NCBI RefSeq assembly: GCF_002237755.1
Contig: NZ_MWSJ01000014.1
Span: 52,959 to 116,958 of the forward strand
Direction: 5' to 3'
DNA: 64,000 nucleotides
From: Lysinibacillus sp. KCTC 33748
Lineage (GTDB): Bacteria; Bacillota; Bacilli; Bacillales_A; Planococcaceae
Shown here in pieces: positions 43,884-53,045 of the stretch; the first letter of the stretch is position 1, and the number at the start of each line of letters is the position of its first letter. The notes under the pieces were generated by a model. The model saw only the letters and a list, made by a program, of their open reading frames with translations, did not search any database and was not told where the DNA came from. Both the position numbers and the translations under genes were made by a program.

Positions 43884-44963
43884 ATGAAAAAAAGAATCGG
43901 TTTATTATACGGTGGAAAGTCAGCCGAGCATGAGGTGTCATTATCGACAGCATGTGCAGTCACGGGAGCTTTGAATTTCGAGGAGTATGAAGTATATCCG
44001 ATTTTCATTACCCTTGAAGGGGAGTGGCGCCGCGGTGAGCGTCTAAAAAAACCTGCAAGTACAATTGAAGAATTACAATTTGGTGATAATGCCACTATTT
44101 TAGAAAATAATATTACAGATTTTTTAATTGATAAAGATGGTAAATCCGTACAATTTGACGCAATTTTCCCATTGCTTCATGGTACTAATGGTGAAGATGG
44201 TACTGTCCAAGGTTTACTTGAAGTTCTAAATCTACCGTATGTAGGAAATGGTGTGTTAGCATCAGCAACTGGCATGGATAAAGTAGTTATGAAACAATTA
44301 TTTGAAATTGCCGGCTTACCACAAGTTCCATATACGTATTTCATTCGTAGTGAATGGGCTAATGAACAGGAGGCTATCCTTGCTCGTTGCGAAGAAAAAC
44401 TGGATTGGCCGATGTTTGTTAAACCTGCAAACTTAGGGTCAAGTGTTGGAATTAGCAAGGCATCAAATCGCGATGAATTAGTGAAGGCTATCGAAATAGC
44501 CTTACAGTATGATCGTAAAATTGTAATTGAACAAGGTATAATCGCTCGTGAAATTGAACTTGCTGTGCTAGGAAATGACTTCCCGGAAGTTTCTGTACCT
44601 GGTGAAATTAAACCAGTCACTGAATTTTATGATTATGACTCTAAATATAAAGATGGCTCAACGGTCCTTATTATTCCAGCAGAGCTTACTGAGGATACAG
44701 TATCTAATTTACAGGAGCTAGCTAAACGTGCGTTCAAAGCTATTGATGGAAGCGGTTTAGTTCGTGCGGACTTTTTTGTGACGGCCGATAACAGCATTTA
44801 TATTAACGAAGTAAATACAATGCCAGGTTTTACACCTGTAAGTATGTATCCGCTTCTTTGGCAACATACAAATGTAAGTTACCCAGAGCTTATTGATCGT
44901 CTGATTACTCTAGCAATTGAGCGTTTTGAAGAAAAACAACAGCTTCACTATAAAATAGACTGA
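43884..44963 (+). CDS. ddl: D-alanine-D-alanine ligase
   Basis: 359 residues from the ATG at 43884 (GGAGGG seven bases upstream; the longer frame from 43815 is not used). ATP-grasp enzyme joining two D-alanines for peptidoglycan. LLYGGKSAEHEVSLSTA at the N-terminus, HGTNGEDGTVQGLLE, KPANLGSSVGI and the C-terminal NEVNTMPGFTPVSMYP are conserved substrate and magnesium sites. It is followed by murF after 11 bases, as in B. subtilis, so the two are co-transcribed and cooperate in making the UDP-MurNAc pentapeptide. Confidence 0.95.
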   Translation: MKKRIGLLYGGKSAEHEVSLSTACAVTGALNFEEYEVYPIFITLEGEWRRGERLKKPASTIEELQFGDNATILENNITDFLIDKDGKSVQFDAIFPLLHGTNGEDGTVQGLLEVLNLPYVGNGVLASATGMDKVVMKQLFEIAGLPQVPYTYFIRSEWANEQEAILARCEEKLDWPMFVKPANLGSSVGISKASNRDELVKAIEIALQYDRKIVIEQGIIAREIELAVLGNDFPEVSVPGEIKPVTEFYDYDSKYKDGSTVLIIPAELTEDTVSNLQELAKRAFKAIDGSGLVRADFFVTADNSIYINEVNTMPGFTPVSMYPLLWQHTNVSYPELIDRLITLAIERFEEKQQLHYKID

Positions 44964-44974
44964 GTGGGATTATT

Positions 44975-46342
44975 GTGAAAAAAACATTAAAGCAGTTAGC
45001 TACATGGTTAAATGAAGAAGTACCAGCTTTTGGTGACACGGTCGTATCAGGAATTTCCATTGATACTAGAACAATTCAACAAGGGGACTTGTTTGTTCCA
45101 TTTCGTGGTGAAAAGGCCAATGGTCATAAATTCGTTCTGCAGGCTATTGAAAAAGGAGCAGGAGCTTCTCTTTGGCAGAAAGATGAACCGAATCCACCTC
45201 AAGGTGTACCATTACTCTTTGTAGATGATCCAGAAGTGGCGCTTCAGCAAATGGCACGTGCCTATCGCAGTGAGCATAAGGCGAAGTTTATTGGCATTAC
45301 TGGTTCAAATGGTAAAACATCGACGAAAGATATTTTAGCAGGAACGCTAACACCATTTTTTAAAGTACAAAAGACAATCGGGAATTTTAATAATGAGCTA
45401 GGTTTACCTATTACGGTATTACAGCTAGATGAAGATACTGATGTTGCTGTACTTGAAATGGGTATGAGTGGTTTTGGTGAAATTGAGTTTTTAACGAAAC
45501 TTGCTCGTCCACATATGACAGTGATTACAAACATTGGCGAAGCTCATATGCAAGATTTAGGCTCTCGTGCAGGAATCGCTAAAGCCAAATTTGAAATAAT
45601 CCAAGGAATACAACCAGATGGAGTGCTGTTTTATGATGGAGATGAACCGCTACTACAAGAGTTAGTTGCGAAAGAGCAGCAGTTAAAAGCGGTGGCATTT
45701 GGCCTAGAGAATGGCAATCTATTGTATGCAGATAATATTGAAGCAACTGCTGATGGAAGTAGCTTCTCTACGCATGGTGTGATAGAAGGAGATTTCTTTA
45801 TTTCAGTTCTCGGGAAGCACCAAGTGAAAAATACATTAGTCGCAATGTTAATTTCACAACAGCTAGGTTTAAACGATGACCAAATTCGTGCATCCTTAAA
45901 ACAAGTAGCTCTTACGGATATGCGCATGCAGCAAGTGAATGGATCAAATGGGGCGTTATTTATTAATGATGCTTACAATGCTGCACCAACTTCTGTAAAG
46001 GCAGCTATTCAATTTGTTGCATCGACAACGATTCGCCCAGAAAAATGGCTTGTGCTAGGTGATATGCTTGAACTTGGGCCAAATGAAAAGCGTTTCCATG
46101 AAGATTTGTCGAAGGATATTCATGCAGAAGAAATCGACTTTGTATGTTTATTTGGCCCACGGATGGCTTATTTAAATGAAGTTTTAAAAGAGCGATTTGA
46201 TGAGGACCATTTGTTATATGCAGAGGATGATTATACGCCAATTATCGAAAAACTGCAGCAAGCTAACGAGGAGTCTATCGTTTTACTAAAAGGCTCTCGT
46301 GGTATGAAGTTAGAAACGATCTTACGTGCATTTACGAAGTGA
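44975..46342 (+). CDS. murF: UDP-MurNAc-tripeptide-D-Ala-D-Ala ligase
   Basis: 455 residues from the GTG at 44975. Mur ligase fold: FRGEKANGHKF substrate loop, ATP site GITGSNGKTSTKD (about 108-120), central AKFEIIQGI, and C-terminal NDAYNAAPTSVKAA. It adds the dipeptide made by Ddl to UDP-MurNAc-tripeptide. The ribosome site (AGTGGGA) is weak, consistent with coupling to ddl. Terminator follows at 46352. Confidence 0.95.
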   Translation: MKKTLKQLATWLNEEVPAFGDTVVSGISIDTRTIQQGDLFVPFRGEKANGHKFVLQAIEKGAGASLWQKDEPNPPQGVPLLFVDDPEVALQQMARAYRSEHKAKFIGITGSNGKTSTKDILAGTLTPFFKVQKTIGNFNNELGLPITVLQLDEDTDVAVLEMGMSGFGEIEFLTKLARPHMTVITNIGEAHMQDLGSRAGIAKAKFEIIQGIQPDGVLFYDGDEPLLQELVAKEQQLKAVAFGLENGNLLYADNIEATADGSSFSTHGVIEGDFFISVLGKHQVKNTLVAMLISQQLGLNDDQIRASLKQVALTDMRMQQVNGSNGALFINDAYNAAPTSVKAAIQFVASTTIRPEKWLVLGDMLELGPNEKRFHEDLSKDIHAEEIDFVCLFGPRMAYLNEVLKERFDEDHLLYAEDDYTPIIEKLQQANEESIVLLKGSRGMKLETILRAFTK

Positions 46343-46351
46343 TGAAACAAG

Positions 46352-46388
46352 GAGTCGGTGGGACATTCTCTCACCGATTCTTTCTTTC
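46352..46388 (+). terminator. Terminator after murF
   Basis: GAGTCGGTG (46352-46360) pairs with CACCGATTC (46372-46380), T-rich tail. Confidence 0.82.
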
Positions 46389-46429
46389 ATTCATCGACTT
46401 ATATGAGTTACACAATAAGAGGTGAAAGA

Positions 46430-47122
46430 ATGTCAGTAGGTGTGTTGTGTATACATGGATTTTCAGGCGGACCTTATGAAGTAGAACCTTTTACTACCTA
46501 TTTACGAACGCATACGAATTGGCTCATTGAAGAACCTACCTTGTCAGGACATGGAGAAGAATTACAAATGCGAGGTTTCACTGCTAAGCATTGGTTAATG
46601 GATGCCGAGCTCGCTTTTCGTGCTCTTGCCAAAAAAGTAGATGAAGTAATAGTAGTTGGATTTTCAATGGGAGGCATTATAGCGCTCTATTTAGCTAAGC
46701 GATATAAAGTGAAAAAGCTCGTATTACTAAGTGCTGCTGCCAAATATGTGAGTCCGAAGCAACTTGTCAAAGATTTTAAAATGCTAGCAACAGAGGCATA
46801 TCATCGTAATTTGTCTAATAATGAGCTGTTTTTACGATACCGGCATAAGTTTAATCATGTGCCACTATCCTCAACGATAGAATTCATGAAGCTTGTTCGA
46901 ATGGTGGAGCCGTATTATAAAGATATTAAAATCCCGGTGTATATTGTACAAGGGAAATTAGATGGAATTGTGCCCTATCATACTGCTCGCTTTTTATTTG
47001 ATCAATTAACTTCAAACGAAAAAACCTTGTATTTATCTGATATTGGCAAGCACCATATTTGTTATGGCGAAGATTGCTCTGAATGGTTTTCTAACGTTTT
47101 GTCATTTTTAAAGAGTTCTTAA
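46430..47122 (+). CDS. Alpha/beta hydrolase, carboxylesterase Est30 type
   Basis: 230 residues from the ATG at 46430 (GAGGTGAAAG upstream; the longer frame from 46358 would start before the murF terminator). LCIHGFSGGPYEVEP is the oxyanion region, GFSMGG near residue 85 holds the nucleophilic serine, and GKLDGIVP and GKHHICY contain the acid and histidine of the triad. Small cytoplasmic esterase or monoglyceride lipase; substrate unknown. In some Bacilli an esterase lies near murF. Confidence 0.88.
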   Translation: MSVGVLCIHGFSGGPYEVEPFTTYLRTHTNWLIEEPTLSGHGEELQMRGFTAKHWLMDAELAFRALAKKVDEVIVVGFSMGGIIALYLAKRYKVKKLVLLSAAAKYVSPKQLVKDFKMLATEAYHRNLSNNELFLRYRHKFNHVPLSSTIEFMKLVRMVEPYYKDIKIPVYIVQGKLDGIVPYHTARFLFDQLTSNEKTLYLSDIGKHHICYGEDCSEWFSNVLSFLKSS

Positions 47123-47473
47123 AGTAGTCAGATTATTACGACTCATGCGTTATCGTTGCATACGTGTTAATCCCATGTTAGACTAGTGTAAGCAATGGAT
47201 ACATTTTGTGCGAAGACTCTTCATATTTGATTGAAGAGTACTTTTTTTTGAACACAACGGTTTTATTCTAAAGTGAATAATTACGACAGAATCAAACCGC
47301 TCGGTAAAGACCGGGCTTTCCTTTTCATATAAGAGAGCTCTATGTGACCATCATATAGAGAGAATTTTTAAGTAACGGAAACGTTCCACAACACAGGCTC
47401 GAATTTGCCGACAACTTCATCTGAAAATGTAACCATTTGTCAACTTAAAAGCAGAAAAAGGAGATTGAGAAGT
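47123..47473 (+). other. Leader region of cshA with two hairpins
   Basis: 47216-47250 is a terminator (ACTCTTCA with TGAAGAGT then eight T) for the esterase. 47299-47325 is a second hairpin, GCTCGGT with ACCGGGC, followed by TTTCCTTTT, inside the likely cshA 5' leader, which may act as an attenuator. GGAACGTTTCC-type palindrome lies near 47381. No riboswitch class was recognised. Confidence 0.55.
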
Positions 47474-48997
47474 TTGACAAATTTTTCAGAATTAAATATT
47501 AGCGAATCTACATTACGTTCTGTAAAGCGTATGGGATTTGAAGAAGCAACACCAATCCAAGAAGGTACTATTCGTTTTGCGATTGAAGGTCGTGACGTAT
47601 TAGGTCAAGCGCAAACAGGTACAGGTAAAACTGCCGCTTTCGGGATTCCACTTATCGAAAAAATTGACCCAAAAAACCCTAACATCCAAGCATTAGTAAT
47701 TGCTCCAACTCGTGAATTAGCAATTCAAGTTTCTGAAGAGCTTTATAAAATTGGTTATGACAAACGTGTAAAATTATTATCAGTTTATGGTGGTCAGGAA
47801 ATCGGCCGTCAAATTCGTGCGCTAAAAAATAAACCACAAATTATCGTTGGTACACCTGGCCGAATTATAGATCATATCAATCGTCGTACTTTAAAATTAG
47901 AAGATGTTCAAACATTAGTACTTGATGAAGCAGATGAAATGTTAAACATGGGCTTTATTGATGATATTAATTCAATCTTAGAAAACGTCCCATCTGAACG
48001 TCAAACATTACTGTTCTCAGCAACAATGCCACCAGCAATTCGTAAAATTGCTGAAACATTTATGCGCGATCCAGAAATCGTAAAAATTAAAGCAAAAGAA
48101 TTAACAGTTGATAACATCGATCAATATTTTGTGAAGTCTGCTGAGCGTGAAAAGTTCGATATTTTATCTCGTTTATTAAACGTTCACCAACCAGAACTTG
48201 CAATCATCTTTGGACGTACAAAACGCCGCGTGGATGAGCTTGCACAAGCGTTATCAATTCGTGGTTACCTTGCTGAAGGGATTCACGGTGATTTAAGCCA
48301 AGCAAAACGTATTTCAGTATTACGTCAATTTAAAGAAAATAAAATTGATATTCTTGTGGCAACAGATGTAGCTGCTCGTGGGCTTGATATTTCTGGTGTA
48401 ACACATGTTTATAACTTCGATATTCCTCAAGATCCTGAGTCTTATGTTCACCGTATTGGTCGTACAGGCCGTGCAGGTAAATCAGGTCTTGCGGTAACGT
48501 TTGTAACGCCACGTGAAATGGGTTACTTACGTATCGTAGAAGAAACAACGAAAAAGCGTATGACACCACTTCGTCCACCAACAACTGACGAAGCTTTAGT
48601 TGGTCAACAACGCTTAGCTTTAGAGACACTTGAAGGTCTTATTGCGAACAACGACTTAGGTGATTATCGTACACTTGCTACAGAATTACTTGAAAACCAT
48701 GATGCAACCGATGTCGTAGCTGCAGCAATTCGTTCATTAACAAAAGAGCCTGATGACTCGCCAGTAACAATTACTGAAGAACGTCCATTACCAATGCGTC
48801 GTGAGCGTTCTGGCAATCGTGGCGGAGATCGTGGACGCGGCGGTAACCGTAGCTCAAACGGACGTCGTGATGGCGGACGTGGCGGAGATCGTCGTGGAGG
48901 ACGCGGCGGAGATCGTCGAGAAGGCGGACGCCGTGATGGAGGTCGCCGTGAAGGTGGACAAGGCCGTTCACGTGCACCACGTCGTCACGAAGATTAA
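47474..48997 (+). CDS. cshA: DEAD-box RNA helicase CshA
   Basis: 507 residues from the TTG at 47474 (AAGGAG 10 bases upstream); the product then begins [16 protein letters not shown] as in related CshA proteins, so the longer frame from 47405 is rejected. Q motif ATPIQ, Walker [13 protein letters not shown] in [13 protein letters not shown] and [10 protein letters not shown] are all intact. The C-terminal 70 residues are rich in RGG and RDGGR repeats that bind RNA. It unwinds RNA in ribosome assembly and in the degradosome. In B. subtilis the next genes are ydbS and ydbT, as here. Confidence 0.95.
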   Translation: MTNFSELNISESTLRSVKRMGFEEATPIQEGTIRFAIEGRDVLGQAQTGTGKTAAFGIPLIEKIDPKNPNIQALVIAPTRELAIQVSEELYKIGYDKRVKLLSVYGGQEIGRQIRALKNKPQIIVGTPGRIIDHINRRTLKLEDVQTLVLDEADEMLNMGFIDDINSILENVPSERQTLLFSATMPPAIRKIAETFMRDPEIVKIKAKELTVDNIDQYFVKSAEREKFDILSRLLNVHQPELAIIFGRTKRRVDELAQALSIRGYLAEGIHGDLSQAKRISVLRQFKENKIDILVATDVAARGLDISGVTHVYNFDIPQDPESYVHRIGRTGRAGKSGLAVTFVTPREMGYLRIVEETTKKRMTPLRPPTTDEALVGQQRLALETLEGLIANNDLGDYRTLATELLENHDATDVVAAAIRSLTKEPDDSPVTITEERPLPMRRERSGNRGGDRGRGGNRSSNGRRDGGRGGDRRGGRGGDRREGGRRDGGRREGGQGRSRAPRRHED

Positions 48998-49018
48998 TTT
49001 TATCTTCATCAAAATGAT

Positions 49019-49052
49019 TAAACCTTACAGCCAAAGTGGCTGTAAGGTTTTT
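49019..49052 (+). terminator. Terminator after cshA
   Basis: AACCTTACAGCC and GGCTGTAAGGTT form a 12-bp stem, then TTTTTT. Confidence 0.88.
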
Positions 49053-49130
49053 TTATCTTCTTTCAGCGGATGTCCAAACCCTATTGAAATACGAAGTGAC
49101 AGCACGATAACGTCAAGGCAAAATGATAAA
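49053..49130. repeat. Degraded three-hairpin repeat before ydbS
   Basis: CTTCTTTCAGCGGATGTCCA, then AATACGAAGTGACAGCACG and ACGTCAAGGCAAAATGAT. Only the left arm of the first hairpin and fragments of the rest remain. Confidence 0.6.
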
Positions 49131-49191
49131 ACTTTGAAACAAAAAGATAATTAGTTACGTATACATATATTAGGAAAGAGAGGGATCGATT

Positions 49192-49671
49192 TTGAGATCA
49201 GAACCAATTCATAAGATTTCTAGGAAAGGGTTAACAGTGTGGCGTTTATATGGTGTATTGCAAACGATAATTCTTTTGATTATAGCGGCTTTAGTATGCT
49301 ATGGCACTTATTATTTTGAATGGCCATCATTTATTTATTTCATTGCAGTTGTTGTAGTTATACTGAGTGCTATTCTATCTGCTTATATATTTCCAAAAGT
49401 AAGATGGGAACGCTGGCGCTATGAGGTGCGTGAAAGTGAGATTGAAGTGCAACATGGTTTATTCGTTGTTAAACGTACGCTTATCCCAATGGTGCGTGTA
49501 CAACATGTTGATACAACGCAAGGACCGATATTAAAAAAATATGGTTTAGGTAATATTTCAATATCAACGGCGGCAACTGTACATACAATTCCTGCCCTTG
49601 TAATGGAAGAGGCGGATGGACTTCGTGCACGTATTTCGGAATTAGCAAGGGTGGCAGAAGATGATGTCTAA
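49192..49671 (+). CDS. ydbS: Bacterial PH-domain membrane protein YdbS
   Basis: 159 residues, TTG start with AGAGAGGG upstream. Two membrane helices (about 20-60) and one bPH2 domain (WRYEVRESEIEVQHGLFVVKRTLIPMVRVQHVDT split across the domain). In B. subtilis YdbS and YdbT act together and protect against antimicrobial peptides made by related species. Stop overlaps the ydbT start by 11 bases. Confidence 0.9.
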   Translation: MRSEPIHKISRKGLTVWRLYGVLQTIILLIIAALVCYGTYYFEWPSFIYFIAVVVVILSAILSAYIFPKVRWERWRYEVRESEIEVQHGLFVVKRTLIPMVRVQHVDTTQGPILKKYGLGNISISTAATVHTIPALVMEEADGLRARISELARVAEDDV

Positions 49672-51130
49672 GGAAGTTAATCGATTACACCCAGTATCGG
49701 CTGTTATTTCAAGTGCAAAAGCATTAAAAAGTATGATTTTCCCGTTAGTTGTTATTATTATAACGAATGGTTTTCACTTCTCGTTTAATTTCCATAGTGA
49801 TAATTTTTGGCGAACTGCTTTCTTATTCGGTATATGGGGAGTAGGGGCTATACTTGCGCTAGTTAGTGGCATTGTTAAATGGCGTACCTTTGTATATTGG
49901 TTTGAAGATGGAGAATTGCGTGTAAAATACGGCTTGTTCGTTAAAAAGAAACGCTATATCCCATTCGAACGGATTCAAAGCTTAAATTACAATGAGGGTA
50001 TTTTTCATCGGATATTTGGCTTAGTAAAGGTTCAAGTTGAAACTGCGGGAAGTAAGGATCGAAAGCCTGAGGTAGAGTTAACGGCTATACGAAAGGCTGC
50101 GGCGGATGCAATAGAGCTGGAAATGCGTCGCACGAAGAACAAAACCAATGAACAGATGAGTGATGAACAGTCGCAAACCGAGGAAGTATTAGCGCCGACG
50201 ATTTATCATATGTCGATACGTGATTTACTTATATTGGCCATAACTTCGGGCGGAATTGGGGTTGTTCTGTCTGGGCTAGCAGCAATTATCTCTCAGCTTT
50301 CAGATATAATCCCATATGAGAAAATCTTTGACGAGTTAGCGGACTTTGCTAAAATTGGCGTATTTATAGTTGTATTAACAGTGATATTCAGCCTAATTGT
50401 GGCATGGTTTGTGTCATTTATTATTACATTGATCAATTATTATGAATATACAGTTCGAACTGAAGATGAAAAGCTTATTATTACAAAAGGGCTACTGGAG
50501 AAAAAACGAGTTACTTTACCGTTAAATCGAATTCAGGCGATTCGTATTGTAGAAAATCCGTTGCGTCAATTATTTGGCTTTGCAACAGTTGTTGTTGAGA
50601 GTGCAGGGGGAAATGGTGGAGAGGGAAATGATAAAAAAATTGCGCTGTTCCCGCTTATTAAGAAGCAGGATTGTTTGGGAACGTTAGAGCAGATTTTTCC
50701 GGATGTAAATTGGCGACCAGAGTTTATTCATTCGCCAAATCGAGCTCGTCCTTTTTTTTACCGAATTGATTTCATTTGGCTTGTACCTATAATTGGCGCA
50801 TGTAGCTATTACTTTTATCCGTACGGGTTACTTTCGCTATTGTTAATTCCATTATCTATATTAATTGGGATTTGGCAACATAAAACAGCTGCTTATAGGA
50901 TAGATGGAAAGCAACTAACTATGCAATATCGTGTGTTCAGTCGTATTACATTTTTTATGGAGAAAAAACGCATTCAATCTATTGGGACTACTCAAACGTA
51001 TTTCCAAAAAAGAAAGAATGTTATGTCTGTAAAAGCAACGGTCATGTCGGGCATGACTGGTATGACAGGGAATGTGCGAAACTTAGAGCAGCAAGATGCT
51101 GAAACTATAGTATCTTGGTACGAACATTGA
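49661..51130 (+). CDS. ydbT: PH-domain membrane protein YdbT
   Basis: 489 residues (ATG at 49661 or 49664, AAGGGTGG upstream). Several membrane helices alternate with three bPH2 domains: WFEDGELRVKYGLFVKKKRY, YTVRTEDEKLIITKGLLEKK and YRIDGKQLTMQYRVFSRITF with GTTQTYFQKRKN. It is the partner of YdbS in the membrane. Terminator follows at 51143. Same order as in B. subtilis. Confidence 0.9.
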   Translation: MMSKEVNRLHPVSAVISSAKALKSMIFPLVVIIITNGFHFSFNFHSDNFWRTAFLFGIWGVGAILALVSGIVKWRTFVYWFEDGELRVKYGLFVKKKRYIPFERIQSLNYNEGIFHRIFGLVKVQVETAGSKDRKPEVELTAIRKAAADAIELEMRRTKNKTNEQMSDEQSQTEEVLAPTIYHMSIRDLLILAITSGGIGVVLSGLAAIISQLSDIIPYEKIFDELADFAKIGVFIVVLTVIFSLIVAWFVSFIITLINYYEYTVRTEDEKLIITKGLLEKKRVTLPLNRIQAIRIVENPLRQLFGFATVVVESAGGNGGEGNDKKIALFPLIKKQDCLGTLEQIFPDVNWRPEFIHSPNRARPFFYRIDFIWLVPIIGACSYYFYPYGLLSLLLIPLSILIGIWQHKTAAYRIDGKQLTMQYRVFSRITFFMEKKRIQSIGTTQTYFQKRKNVMSVKATVMSGMTGMTGNVRNLEQQDAETIVSWYEH

Positions 51131-51142
51131 ATGCGAGAATAT

Positions 51143-51180
51143 GGCTAGTCCTCACAATTAATGTGGGATTAGCCTTTTTT
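51143..51180 (+). terminator. Terminator after ydbT
   Basis: GGCTAGTCCTCAC and GTGGGATTAGCC form a stem, then TTTTTT. Confidence 0.82.
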
Positions 51181-51199
51181 ATAAATCATTTATTAAAAC

Positions 51200-51671
51200 G
51201 GATGTCCTTATCGGTAGAAGATTCCTACCTCTGAAGGTGATGTCCAAATACCTATTAGAATAACAGTATATGAATGAGTGACAAACATCGTGCTACTACG
51301 TTTACACTACGCTTTCGCACAAAAAGCATTGTATTAATCCAAGCGGCTTAGCGGATGCTCTTAGAGAAGTGCATAGTCGAAATGGAAATTAACGACAAAT
51401 TATGATGATGTTCCTTTTTTACCTATAAATATCCAAATGTTCTGTTTATAATAAAATTAATCAAACAAAAGGGGGAGTAATAGAAAAAGTAGAGGATGTA
51501 GCTACGATGCAACAAAACGTGAATAATAATGGCCTACAAACGGGGGCTATTGGGAAGCTTGCGGGAGTGGCTATCATCAAGGGAATTTAGCAACATAAAT
51601 GGACAAGCATTAATACGGTTTTTGTTTGGGGATAAATTGAAAAAAATGAATATAACGCTAGCGTAAAAATA
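51200..51671. other. Repeat fragments and a degraded small gene
   Basis: 51295-51325 holds ACACTACGCTTTCGCACAA, the short module reversed; 51370-51395 holds GTCGAAATGGAAATTAACG, a decayed end of the inverted-repeat family. 51529-51666 can encode a 45-residue frame (MAYKRGLLGSLREW to KMNITLA) but without a ribosome site, while AAAGGGGGAG at 51470 leads into another frame (MQQNVNNNGLQTG). The two frames together look like one small gene broken by a frameshift. Confidence 0.4.
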
Positions 51672-51672
51672 A

Positions 51673-51720
51673 AAGGAGCAATCCTCGATGAAAGCTTATC
51701 ATCAGAGAATGGCTCCACTT
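51673..51720 (-). terminator. Terminator of the rhomboid gene
   Basis: GGAGC at both ends of a long imperfect stem (GGAGCAATCCTC and its partner), T-run on the minus strand. Confidence 0.7.
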
Positions 51721-51728
51721 TGAAACTA

Positions 51729-52349
51729 TTACTTACCCGCCATCTTTTGTTTACGCCAGCTTAAAATTCTTCTTGGATGTAAGTAGATGAGTCCAAGAAG
51801 GAACCCTGTTACTAAACCGCCCAAGTGAGCATAGACATTCACATTCGACTGTAAAAAAGTCATAATAACACTTATCACAATGATTGGTAAAATAAGTTTT
51901 CGAAGCATCGGCATTGTACGGCGTGTGTAGTAGACAAGTGCTCCGAAGGCACCAAATATTCCAAAAACAGCTCCACTTGCACCGAGACTTGCATAGCTAC
52001 TATCATATAGTAGATAGGTTGCCATATCGCCTACAATACCGGACAATAAATAGATTGTAATAAAACGCGCCTTACCTGCAATTTTTTCAAGCTCTGGTCC
52101 GAATAAATACAGTGAAAACATATTAAAGAAAACGTGCAAAAAACCAGCATGTAAAAACATTGCAGTAAAAACACGCCACCATTCACCTGTTTGAACAAGG
52201 AAGTTCACTTGGACTCCGTAATTCAATACATAGTCACCTATTTCAGGTAAAATAGTTATTACATAAATAATTAAATTAACCGCTATTAATGTTGAAACAA
52301 TAGGATAATACTTTGTATATTGCTTGAAATTTTCTGTTCTACTAAACAT
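51729..52349 (-). CDS. Rhomboid family intramembrane serine protease
   Basis: 206 residues, six membrane helices. The catalytic serine is in GASGAVFGIFGAF and the histidine in NVYAHLGGLVTGF; the HVFFNMFSLYLFGPELE motif is also present. It cleaves membrane proteins within the bilayer. AGGTGG precedes the ATG at 52349. It occupies the place of B. subtilis ydcA, divergent from acpS. Confidence 0.92.
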   Translation of the reverse strand: MFSRTENFKQYTKYYPIVSTLIAVNLIIYVITILPEIGDYVLNYGVQVNFLVQTGEWWRVFTAMFLHAGFLHVFFNMFSLYLFGPELEKIAGKARFITIYLLSGIVGDMATYLLYDSSYASLGASGAVFGIFGAFGALVYYTRRTMPMLRKLILPIIVISVIMTFLQSNVNVYAHLGGLVTGFLLGLIYLHPRRILSWRKQKMAGK

Positions 52350-52413
52350 AACTCCACCTCAATTTACAATCATTATACATGGCTTTTTAGAAATAGGAAA
52401 AGGAGAAGTTCAA

Positions 52414-52767
52414 ATGATTAAAGGAATTGGTCTCGATATTGTAGAAATTGACCGCATTATTAAAGCAATGGGGAGAACAAATAAATTTAAAGACCGCATT
52501 TTATCTGAAAGGGAAAGAGTTTTGTTTGATGCACATACAGAAACTCGTAGAATAGAATTTTTGGCCGGGCGATTTGCTGTAAAAGAAGCATTTTCGAAGG
52601 CGTTAGGAACTGGTATTGGTGAAGAATGTAAGCTTCATGATGTTGAAGTTTTAAGAGGGGAAGCTGGTAATCCTGTTTTATATTTTAAAGGAGAGCTTGT
52701 AAATGGATTTGTAAGCATAACCCACTCAAAACAATACGCAGCAGCACAAGTAATATTATTACAATAA
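52414..52767 (+). CDS. acpS: Holo-[acyl-carrier-protein] synthase
   Basis: 117 residues from the ATG at 52414 (AGGAGA upstream). Transfers 4'-phosphopantetheine from CoA to acyl carrier protein. GIGLDIVEIDRI holds the magnesium aspartate (residue 8) and FAVKEAFSKALGTGIG is the second signature. Same place as in B. subtilis, before ydcC and alr. The longer frame from 52324 lacks a ribosome site. Confidence 0.95.
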   Translation: MIKGIGLDIVEIDRIIKAMGRTNKFKDRILSERERVLFDAHTETRRIEFLAGRFAVKEAFSKALGTGIGEECKLHDVEVLRGEAGNPVLYFKGELVNGFVSITHSKQYAAAQVILLQ

Positions 52768-52850
52768 AAAATGTAAAACAAGCTTTCACCATATAAAGTA
52801 AAAGGGCTCATTATTAAAAGTTGCGGAAGACATTTATTAAAACTATAAGT

Positions 52851-52909
52851 TGATTTCCGTCCCGACTGACGCCCTAGGAAAGCGCCTAGTCGGAGCAGAA
52901 ATCAACCAT
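52851..52909. repeat. Minimal palindromic form of the inverted-repeat element
   Basis: GTTGATTTCCGTCCCGACTG and GCGCCTAGTCGGAGCAGAAA with TCAACC form a near-complete 24-bp inverted repeat round a CCTAGG core. It is the two ends of the 138-base element joined with the middle missing. Confidence 0.82.
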
Positions 52910-53045
52910 TCTGTGGTGATAGCTATTAAAAAGCAAATAAATTTCTGAGTGAAGATAAATATATTGCCCATGTTCAAATGACATAACTGACAAATACGGT
53001 TCATATATTGTCGTAGTGGATTTGAAAGAAGGAAAGGGTGAAAGC

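Noticed and set aside
48771..49034. 87-residue frame opposite the RGG tail of cshA
   Set aside because: It is the reverse reading of the arginine-glycine codons and has no start context.
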